Assembly (NCBI GenBank): GCA_941918925.1
Contig: OW799233.1
Coordinates: 40,090,473 to 40,154,472, forward strand
DNA: 64,000 nt
Source of the DNA: Phyto melanocephala
Lineage: Eukaryota > Arthropoda > Insecta > Diptera > Rhinophoridae
Reading direction: 5' to 3'
The notes below the pieces were generated by a model. It did not search any database. It had not been told where the DNA came from and saw nothing but the letters and a program-made list of their open reading frames with translations. The position numbers and the translations under genes were made by a program. This document shows, piece by piece, positions 55,574 through 64,000 of this stretch. Within the stretch, counting starts at the first letter, position 1. Each line of letters begins with the position of its first letter.

Positions 55574-56641
55574 TCTGTGGCTTGGAGCTAAAAGGGTCAA
55601 TGTGAAAATATTTACTTTTGAGAAAATTGGAATTGAACTTAATCTTTAATATATGCTGTCATAGTGACATTGGCCAGCATTTTATTTATGAAGCTGTTCT
55701 GGGTTAAGTACAGACCTGGGGGGTCTCAATTACATTTTGTATTTAATTAAACCTAGAATTACACAATTACATGTAATTGTAATTGAATTTTTTCAATTAC
55801 AATTACACGTAATTGTAATTGAAAAAGAAGTAAAAATCAATTACAATTACATGTAATTGTAATTGAAGTTTTCTTAAATTACAATTACATGTGATGAAAC
55901 AAAAACAAGTAATCATTACTTTTTTAAGTATTTATTGTCAAAAAAGTATTTAATTACAAAAATTATCAATTACATATTATATAAGCCAGTCTTTACCATT
56001 TAATAATTTTCAGTTTAAAAATGTTACGAACACGTCCGAATTGAAATTTCAATAATGATCGAAATGAAATCGATCGTTTTTCATCACATACCTGATTGAA
56101 AAATAATTAAGACAAGGAACCAATTTAAAAAAATTTATTATTTGCTTTAAATAACACAATTTTTTTTCATATTATTTAGAAAATCGTTTTAAGAATTTTA
56201 AGTTTTATTTTATGGTTTTAAAAATGTAATTGAATTTTGTTCAATTACAAGTAATTATTTGTTGATTAATTACAATTACTTGTAATTAGTAATTGAACAT
56301 TTTCAATTACAATTACATGTAATGTGTATTTGATTTTTTTCAATTAACAATTACAAGTAATTGTAATTGACATTTTTCAATTACAATTACATTTTATTGT
56401 AATTGAGTTAAGTCCTTACTTTCAATTACAATTACTTGTAATTGTAATTTAGACTACCTCAATTACAAATTACATGTAATTGTAATTGTAATTGAAATGT
56501 AATTGAGATCCCCCAGGTCTGGTTAAGTATGGCTTTAGCTGTTTTACCATAATGAAAAAAAACAAGAAAACAAATCTAATGCAATTATTAACTCAAAAGA
56601 GCAAAAAAGTGAAATTGGCCCTTTTAGCTCCAAGCCACAGA
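55574..56641. repeat. 27-bp inverted repeat enclosing the hAT-type MITE
   Basis: TCTGTGGCTTGGAGCTAAAA (55574 onward, to 55600) pairs with its reverse complement ending at 56641 with one mismatch in 27, and inner sequence is loosely similar. It could be the ends of an older element, or a palindromic pair made by duplication, into which the MITE inserted. Confidence 0.5.
55711..56521. mobile_element. hAT-type MITE built of palindromic units
   Basis: 811 bp with terminal inverted repeats CAGACCTGGGGG and CCCCCAGGTCTG (about 27 bases with the adjoining TCTCAATTACATTT, one mismatch), flanked by an 8-bp target duplication GTTAAGTA at 55703-55710 and 56522-56529: hAT features. The interior is dominated by about a dozen palindromes based on AATTACATGTAATT and AATTACTTGTAATT. 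A non-palindromic middle (55890-56220) includes AAATCGATCG. No coding capacity. Confidence 0.88.
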
Positions 56642-56979
56642 TTTGTCTGCAGAGAGGGATTTTATTGCCTTTGTTATCATCAGAAGTGTAAAGGCAATTG
56701 GCATACACGAGATAATGCATACGGGTGATGGATTAGTTGTAGTTTGTGCTAAGTTCATTAAGACTATTTTAAGTTGTAGTTGAGTAGGCTCTTAGTGCAA
56801 CCGAAGCATGATATAATGATGCTTTACTCTTCACACAGAAAAAGAAGAGTAAATATTTGGATTCCTTATGCATTCTGAAACCGATAGCAACTGGAAGCTG
56901 AAATATCTGGAAGGAACGCTTGATATGAAACTAATCGGAATGGTCATGTTAGAATAAGGATATAGAAGGCAATAATTAT
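56642..56979 (+). other. Unassigned, perhaps upstream part of a LINE relic
   Basis: Less AT-rich than its surroundings. No clear protein match, but it leads directly into the LINE relic that follows. Confidence 0.35.
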
Positions 56980-57800
56980 TCTTAAGGCTGCATATTAGCC
57001 TTATACGCACCTGTTGTCTGGTGACCGAAGGTGAAAATTAGATATGGGTTAGAGAATTGTGGTGTGATGCGAATCACAGCAACGCAAGGTAGGTAGGTAG
57101 GTAGGTAAGGCTGGTGCAAAGTTACCCTCACACCTTCACTCGGAGACCATTACGGTCCATTGTGACGCCTTAATAGAGAGAAGAATAGAATAAGAATATA
57201 AATATTTAGAATAGAAGAGAAAGAGAAGCAGACAATTCCAGAGTCTACGGCGGGAATCGAACCCGCAATCCCCAAGCAACTGACTTGTCCTTTACCGACT
57301 AGTCCACAGGGGCACTCCAGCAACGCAAACAATTGAGGAATTTCTAGGATTGTAAAATTAGTGTATCGATAATGACATAAGTATGATTATGAGTCCTATA
57401 TGGACTGAAGAATAGATAGATATACTTACTAGAGTTTTATTTATCCTGCATGATAAATTTGGGATAGTATTTCTGCGTCTATCAGAGAGAGAGAGAGAGA
57501 GATGAATGGGTCACTGCACACGTTGCATCGTCTGCTATAGTGTAGGGTGCTAGGGAAGAAAATTCTCATTGCAGCAGTAGATCAATAAGGGCATGTGGAG
57601 GCTGGATGATAAATCCTCCATGATACTTCAGTGTATTATAATGTTCAAAAGGTGTGCCTTTACAAATGAGATATAACTGATGTGGGTTAAGGAACACGTG
57701 TGTATAGCTTGGAATCAAGCGGTGGACAAACTATCTAAGAGTTGATCTGTGGCGACATTCTGTGAAGTGGAACTCAGAATTGATCAGGGTGGTTGATTGA
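56980..57800 (+). pseudogene. LINE relic (RNase H type) split by a SINE
   Basis: Plus-strand pieces parallel the relic at 8326-9382: YAPVVW-stop-PKV near 57000 (YASVVWWPKS there), then VMRITATQTIEEFLGL across the SINE near 57065-57350 (AIRTIPT..LGLLPL there), then MWVKEHVCIAWNQAVDKLSK near 57675 (VKGHVGIAGN..DELAKK there). Several stops and a deletion. Same I/R1/LOA-type group by its RNase H. A (GA)n tract lies at 57486-57502. Confidence 0.6.
57088..57317 (-). mobile_element. tRNA-derived SINE, copy 3
   Basis: On the minus strand: GTGCCCCTGTGGACTAGTCG, B box GGTTCGATTCC, CTTCTCTTTCTC body, GGCGTCACAATGGACCG and a tail of TACC repeats. Flanked by an 11-bp target duplication CAGCAACGCAA at 57077-57087 and 57318-57328. 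Confidence 0.9.
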
Positions 57801-60800
57801 TGCGTTTTTTTTTAAACTGGCTCGTATAATGCTCATACGTGCCTCTTTGTGGGGATGCAGTAAAGATACTCAGATCAAGTCAGAGCATGATAAGCTGAAT
57901 AACTGCATTGATTACGAAAAATCTGAAAAAGATGCTGTTTTAGGATGATGATATTTGAAAAGTGTATCCTGAGATAGCAGTGCAAATGCAAATGTTCAGA
58001 ATTGGCTAGCAAATTGTTAAGGATGTTAATTATAAGGAACATCCAGACAATCAAATTAACTAAATGGTTTAGTTCTTGCAATCGTAGATTTTCCATAAAA
58101 TTTCTCTTTCAAAAATCATAAACTTTTATCTGTGACTATCGATATTTCGAAATCATATAATTCTACTTTTAAAATTAAGCTGTACGTTTGTTAATAATTT
58201 TAGTTCTAACAGTCGTTTTCTCGGTTTGCACTGTATAGGAAAACATTAATTGCCGATGCTTTGGGGGAACCCAGTCTGTAAGAGATACTAGCGATTACTG
58301 TGTGATGAGAATTGTCACCAATCACCAGTCGGCAGTATTATATTGTTTTATAATCTAAAGTAAACACTGACGATGGCGTGGGCCTCACTGAAGAATGGAA
58401 AGCTGATACGTAGCCCTGGTATCATTAAAGAGCGCAAGGGGGTAAAAAAGAAACCGAAATGTTTTTTTTTTGAAAACATATAGTGTGACTTTGAGGAAAA
58501 ATTGATAAAGTTGATAAGCTCTTACTGTTATATTAGTGTTTTTGCTGCTGTTGACCACAAGTTGTCTTATTCTAATTCAAAAATACCCATGGCGGTTATG
58601 TAGGATATTTCGCCAACGTAAAGTTTGTAGTAGAAAGCCGGTGCACACTGTACTCGATTTTCAATTTCATATCTTCAGCAAAATGTTAATAATAAATAAT
58701 AATATGCTTAAACCTCTTCTCTTTATATGTCTGCCATAAACTATTTATCCTTAACATCTTCTACAGTGAAGTCCACTACATATGGAGAAAAAGAGTTTTC
58801 TTTTAACATCGTTTCATTTATCGTTATTTATTTAAGAGTGTCTGTCGAATAGATGATGATGGCCAAATTTTAATAACGTTTTCTTTCTTTTTGCTTGCAT
58901 TTGTGTTTGTAGAAGATATTTTTTTTTCTTTTTATTAAATATATTTGCAAGTGTTTACTATAAATGAATAATTTATTGTACAGGTAGCAAATTGTGTGTG
59001 ATGCGTCTGGTATCTTCCTTAGTATCTTAAATTGTTATTTTTGTATTTTTTTTTTTTCATTAAAATGTAAAAATGTTCCTTCATATATACATACGTTTTG
59101 TCAAATGCTTTTTTTCGGTTGTTGTTTGTTAACTTTGTAGTTTTTAATCTTAATTCATATGACTTTGCATATTTAATGTTAAACATAGAGAAACGTTTTC
59201 GGACCTGTAGAAAAATGTTGTGCAGTAGAATACATTTGAAAAATATTAAGCTTTTGTGGGTATATCTTCATGATGGCTTTTAATATATTATAATAGTTAA
59301 AACATTTATGCCTAGAGAACAGGTGAAGATTTAAGGGGAAGAATGGAGGATGTACTCGTTAAAAGGATATTTTTCCCAAAACCAATTGTTTTCCTTTGAT
59401 AACTAACATGACACACCCCAACGACGAGCACAGCCGCAATTAATAGGTAGCGCCCGTTCCCATAGTTTTTACACCTGATAGCAGAATCGTTACAAATTGA
59501 AGTAGTAAAATGATAATAAGTGCTAGTTCAATCATTTTTTTTTTTGTCTCTTTTAAAACTACATCGTGTCCAAACTGCGAGATTTCTAAAATTTATTTGA
59601 TACTACATTTATTTGTTGCATACTTCACAACATATTAATAAAACAAGAGAAAATTTGAGAACATGCATTTGGGTGCTAATTTCTATTTTATTCTCTTATC
59701 CTAACTCTCTAGCACAAAGGAAGAAATTGTAACAATTTTATTTGTAAGTTTGGAGACTTATCGAGATGAAAGACAGTTTTGATTTTTCTTGCCAAACGTA
59801 GGGGTCGCACGAGCGGCCAAATTTAATGAATACCCAAAAATTTGTATCTCAAGTTGATCATATTAAAGCTATCACTCATTTAAAATGATGCTACAATAAG
59901 TGTATTCACGACCACTTTAACTTGTTATTTTAGCATTAATTAAGTTTGAAATAAAAGAATATATTGTATGTGGAAAATGAAATGGTAAATTATTGATGGA
60001 AATAGATTAGAGAAAACCACATTATTATTATTTTTTTGATACTGGCTTACCTAAATAAATTAAATTTTTTTTTCTCAAGTGTGTGACAAGCAATAGAAAA
60101 CAAGAGCACATCAGTGTGCTTTTTTTGTTTGTGAGCGTGTAGGATTATTCAAATGGTCTCCCCGTACCCATCTTTAGTGTAGAACATCAATTTAACCGAT
60201 TAATATGTAAATGCTGGTGACTTAAAAAACAACACCCATATAAATACAAGTGCACTTTGTAGCAGTTGTAAAGAAAACACAAACTACTTACCATAAAGAA
60301 AAACGATGCTAAATAGTTAAAAGCTACAAGAAGATGTCAGATGTCATCTTTAAAATAAATTTGAATATGTTGAACATAAAAGATTTTTTGGTTGTTTTGG
60401 TTAACAAGTTTATGCTTAAAATAAAAAAGGGCTATTTGACCAATTCATTCATGATTAAAAATCGCTGACATCCCCATCATCAACATCATCGTAGTCTATT
60501 TAACACAATGTATTGTGGTTGGTATTTTTTTCAACAAATTTTGGCTGTATGAGATTGAAGTAAAAAAATGCATTTAAGAGCATCAAAATCGAATTTTATG
60601 TACCTTAAATTAAAAAAAAAATAATTATATTTTTAGTAAAAAATTTTACTAAATTTTATGTGCGGAACTTCATATAGAGAATAACAATCATATAACTAAA
60701 TCCTCTCTTCTTCTACTTTATTGGCTATCAAAAAATGTTAAGTTTTGTAGCCTGATTTCATGCTGATTCCTGATTATATGCTTGTTTACCAGTTTCCCAT

Positions 60801-60992
60801 AACAAGTTTTTAATGATTTTTTTTAGACCGATTCTGCTACAGGAGTATTAGTCTCTATACAGATCATTTGGTTCGTAATGCCTTCTATGGCAATATTCTG
60901 CACCATCACAGATAAGTCGATAAGTCTTACAGTCATTCCTAAAAAAAAACAGTTTAATCCGCTCTCGAAAGTGTCCACGCTTCACCGCTAAA
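57801..60992. other. No recognisable gene
   Basis: 57801-58450 may contain decayed LINE 3' sequence. The rest is AT-rich with T runs. Frames of 60-73 codons show no motif. Confidence 0.45.
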
Positions 60993-60994
60993 TA

Positions 60995-62125
60995 TGAGGG
61001 CTGCCTTTTATACATCGGGAGTGCTGCAATCTGGCAACTGTTCCCAGCAAAAAAAAAAAAGAATTACATTTTAAAGGCTTCTAAATTAATTCTGTAAAAG
61101 CAATAATTCTAAATGACGCTTTTAATGCGAAGTAATTTGTCATAAATGACGTGCTTAAAACTGAATGCAACATCATGCAAAATCTCTTATACGATTCATG
61201 TAAACAAACAAAATTAACTCATGTAACAGCGGATGCTTTTCACCATACATGCAGGAGTTCTGTGCACTTGTTAAAATAGAGTGCAGTTCATTAAAATATT
61301 CACGTAAACACATGATCTCCAATGACACGCTAATGGTAAAATCATTAGTGTTTCAGCAAAATTTAATCACTTCATCACCAGTTGAACCCCTGCAAGTTCA
61401 CTTTGTCACAGATTTTTTTGCTGGGTTGTTAAAGTAACATTTTGGACAATACATGTGCTCAGAAAGTGTTGACGTATGAACGTTATTTGTGTTATTTAAA
61501 GTAATATTGAAAACTTATGCCAGACATAAAATTTAATTAATTCGTTAACATTTTTGCTACGATTAATAATTATTACTTTCGACGTGGATTAAATTAATCA
61601 GTGTATCGATTAACTCAATTCGATTTTTAGCGATTAAGCACATCAGAGACCATTGTGTATCACTAATTTTTTGAACTTAAGCGCGACCCTAGTTTGCTCA
61701 ATGACAAGTTTTGTGAAAGTCATAAAAATTGGTTGTTGTTTCGAAAAACATCGTTGCTGTCCGTGAAATGATGCCGCAGGATCGTCAAATATCGGCTCAG
61801 ACATGGGATTTTCTGAGCACTCAAAACATCGACGTAATTAGTTATCCACCATATCCTTGCCACCGAATGACATGTTTATAAATATATGTTATGTTTATAT
61901 AACGTTTTACGACAACTGTTGAAGGGGTTGATGCGTTCAAAATGCATGTTTTGCAGATCACTCAATCGGAATGGAGAAAGTGCTTCGAGAGTTGGTTCAC
62001 ACGTATGCAAAAGTGTACTGATATTCTTGAAGAGTATTTTGAAAAGCAATTACCTTATTTTCGACGATAAATATTTATTTGATGTCTATAATCCCGAAAC
62101 ATAAAAGGCAACCTTCGCATTAGCA
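60995..62125 (+). mobile_element. Mariner-like element relic with a nested repeat
   Basis: Coding pieces in the second half: ENIVAVREMMPQDRQIS-like sequence near 61740, then DFLSTQNIDVISYPPYP near 61815 (the stretch before the third catalytic Asp in mariners), then, after a frame change, SEWRKCFESWFTRMQKC and EEYFEKQ near 61970-62045, the usual mariner C-terminus. The catalytic core between the first two pieces is deleted. GAGGGCTGCCTTTTAT at 60998 and ATAAAAGGCAACCTTCGC at 62102 may be its inverted ends. A separate repeat sits at 61025-61433. Confidence 0.7.
61025..61433. repeat. Possible MITE with CCCAGCAAAAAAA ends
   Basis: CCCAGCAAAAAAA at the left and TTTTTTTGCTGGG at the right form inverted ends of a 409-bp unit without coding capacity. 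Its interior matches 39650-39778 and 40638-40720. No clean target duplication could be assigned. Confidence 0.5.
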
Positions 62126-62639
62126 TGGTGAGTATTAGAGAGTTATTTTTATTCGTCGCCCTCACTCATCATATAGTTGTTTTAAATTTTATTTTTAAAC
62201 TAATATTGTTAGTTTTGTTTGAAGGCGTTAACGAAATAGATAATATTATTCATTAACTTAAAATTGTAGTCAGCAAAGTTCACTTATCGATTCAGTCTCG
62301 TGAATTCTTTGTTCGTTTGTGTCATAAACTTGATTTTGACTTCATTTACTACCACAAACATGTCTCCGACTCCCTTATGCTCGTCGAGAATGTTGCAGTT
62401 ACATCTGATTTTAATATCATCTGAATATGCGAGTAAAATGTTTTTGTTTATGAAAATTCCTACTGTTCTATTACATTAACTGTGTGAATCTCGCAGGGTT
62501 ATTAATCTGAACCTCAAAAATATCTTAATTTTGTAACCCTACAATAGAGCAAACAGCTGCTCTGATGTTTATTAAGATTTTAATAGATTAAAATAGTTTA
62601 CTCGGTTTTTAAGATTATTTTTCTAGTAAATGAGAAATT
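62126..62639. other. No recognisable feature
   Basis: AT-rich. May hold diverged upstream parts of the Jockey relic. Confidence 0.4.
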
Positions 62640-63905
62640 ACGGGATAATTTTGATATCATAGAAAAATATGCAACAGATTGGCAAATGAAGATCCATTTC
62701 GGTAAATGCCAAACGATCCTTTTTCGGCCACCAATAGGTAAATGCAATTATGATAACAGACGCAATTGGAAATCATTTAACATAAAATCAACTTATAATA
62801 TACATATTCCAAACAAACAACTTTTGAAGTACCTAGGCATTCATCTAGATAAATTTTTATATTTAAACGAACACATTAAAGGTCTAATTATTAAAGCAAC
62901 AAGTGCACTATCTATATATATAAAAGTGAAACTGTGTGTGTGTGTTAGCTATAGACTCCGAAAATGTAAAGCCGATCGGACTCAAACTTTAACAAGTTGT
63001 TGTACACATTCCAGGGAGTGTTTATGGTTGGTAAAAGTGGGCAGGCGCATAAAAAATAAGTTCTCATTATTAGCTACTTGCACTTGACCGATTTTTCTGA
63101 AACTTTGCACACATATTGAGCTGTCACGACTACACAGTTTCGTGATTATAAAAGTGGGCAGTACCACGCCCATTAAAAGAAAGTTATAATTTTTATCTTC
63201 TTGCACTTGATATTAAATTAAAATAGAGAATGCATTTTTGTTTATTAAAGGGCGTAGCAACGCGCGCTGGGCTGGGCTAATATTTTTTTATAAGATAATT
63301 CTTTTCAGAAGTTCTAAACTCAAGGGTAAAAATAATTATGTATAAAACTCTTCTAAAGCCTATACTTACATAAAGTTGCCAAATGTGGTGTAACATTAGT
63401 CCAGCATAAATGGAGAAAATGAGAGAATTTAAGAGAAAATATCTTAGACACTGTACCTCACTTAACACAACATCAAACAGCGATTACAAGAAATATGTTC
63501 CGAATAAAATTTTATACAATGAAGATAAAGTTAGTAGAATAGGTAATTTGATTATATATTTAATTAGAAACTATATTTTATTTCATATGAATTGCTACGA
63601 AAATAATATAAGAATGGCCCCATACTACACTATTGATGAATTCATATGAATTCATCCATACAAAATGGATGAGATGAATGAATATGTTCAAAATGAAGTC
63701 GGCCTACCTATATTTTATCATATTTATAGATAAGCCAATAATATAGCTATATCAAGCAAACAATTTACAAAAGGACAAATATTGTAGGTAGTAGATTTGA
63801 TACAAGACAACCATATTGTTACAGATTTATTTTTAAATAGCTTAATTTACATTATAATTTTTTTTTTTAGTTGTAGTAGTTTAAGTTACTGTAGTTTTAT
63901 TTGTA
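62640..63905 (+). pseudogene. Jockey-clade LINE: RT C-terminus and 3' UTR, split by a Helitron
   Basis: Frame near 62676-62910 reads ATDWQMKIHFGKCQTILFRP and KQLLKYLGIHLDKFLYLNEH, the end of the Jockey RT domain. A Helitron follows at 62911-63280. Removing it, the frame continues at 63281 with YFFIR, a stop, then LNSRVKIIMYKTLLKPILT and, after a further stop, MEKMREFKRKYLRHC (63411 on) and VSRIGNLIIYLIRN, ending at 63649. The 3' UTR to about 63905 matches 3100-3206. At least two stops make it dead even without the Helitron. Confidence 0.82.
62911..63280 (+). mobile_element. Non-autonomous Helitron, copy 4 (two internal repeats)
   Basis: TCTATATATATAAAAGTGAA to GCGCGCTGGGCTGGGCTAA, between A62910 and T63281 (3' end CTAA still fits CTRR). 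Only two ~121-bp units, the first degraded. Sits inside the Jockey frame. Confidence 0.9.
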
Positions 63906-64000
63906 AAGGGTGTTTTTTTAAGCCCGATAGAACTTGAAATTGTAAAAAATAACACAAAAAATTAAATTGTAATCAAAATTTTTTTTTTATTCGAAAGATC
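63906..64000. other. Unassigned window end
   Basis: T-rich sequence after the Jockey 3' UTR; nothing recognised. Confidence 0.35.

Noticed and set aside
1..64000. LTR retrotransposons or integrated viral sequences
   Set aside because: No paired long direct repeats, protease/integrase motifs or envelope-like frames were found.

Overview
The window is AT-rich nuclear DNA from a higher (schizophoran) fly. Two things point there. One is a cluster of intronless divergent ionotropic receptors (IRs) of the insect chemosensory type. The other is a repeat landscape typical of Diptera: INE-1/DINE-1-like rolling-circle elements with GTGGGCGT monomers and GACGGACAGACGG runs, Helitrons ending in CTAG, tRNA-derived SINEs, mariner relics, Jockey and RNase H-bearing LINEs, hAT and PIF/Harbinger relics. 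I cannot name the species; a muscoid or oestroid fly is only a guess.

The genes that matter are five paralogous single-exon IRs of about 613 codons: copy 1 at 174-2015 (-), copy 2 at 12078-13919 (-), copy 3 at 18116-19942 (+), copy 4 at 23927-25768 (-) and copy 5 at 35856-37700 (+). Copies 1, 2 and 4 are near-identical and share their 3' flank and up to about 0.7 kb of 5' flank, so they are recent segmental duplicates. Copy 3 is open for 608 codons except for one in-frame TAA at codon 497. Copy 5 is intact and has a different promoter. Copies 3 and 5 look like copies 1/2/4 only over roughly codons 30-230 and diverge after that, which suggests gene conversion. Copies 1, 2 and 4 share a TATA box and initiator 28 bases apart. 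In copy 3 a 980-bp Helitron sits exactly between these two, and its own end provides a TATATATA at nearly the same spacing.

The DNA between the receptors is stacked mobile elements. By region: 2.7-11.6 kb holds a Jockey 3' UTR, a DINE-1-like copy, a Helitron, an RNase H LINE relic, an hAT relic split by a DINE-1-like copy, and a mariner-derived MITE. 14.3-18 kb holds a DINE-1-like copy carrying the same MITE, then the promoter Helitron. 20-23.4 kb holds a broken Tc1/mariner transposase and a possible TIR element. 26.5-35.6 kb holds several DINE-1-like copies, an hAT C-terminus, a HARBI1-like relic and a Helitron. 38-42 kb holds another transposase relic, a Helitron and an A-rich DINE-1-like copy. 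42.6-47 kb holds a RING-finger reading frame split by a SINE, and an hAT relic. 47.8-54.3 kb holds DINE-1-like copies, a SINE and a mariner-type relic. 55.5-58 kb holds an hAT-type MITE full of palindromes and a LINE relic with a SINE in it. 61-64 kb holds a mariner relic and a Jockey LINE split by a Helitron. Repeat boundaries were set by comparing copies inside this window, so edges of old fragments are approximate.

I see no convincing host gene other than the IRs; the RING reading frame is of unknown origin. No tRNA or rRNA gene, CRISPR array or LTR retroelement was recognised.
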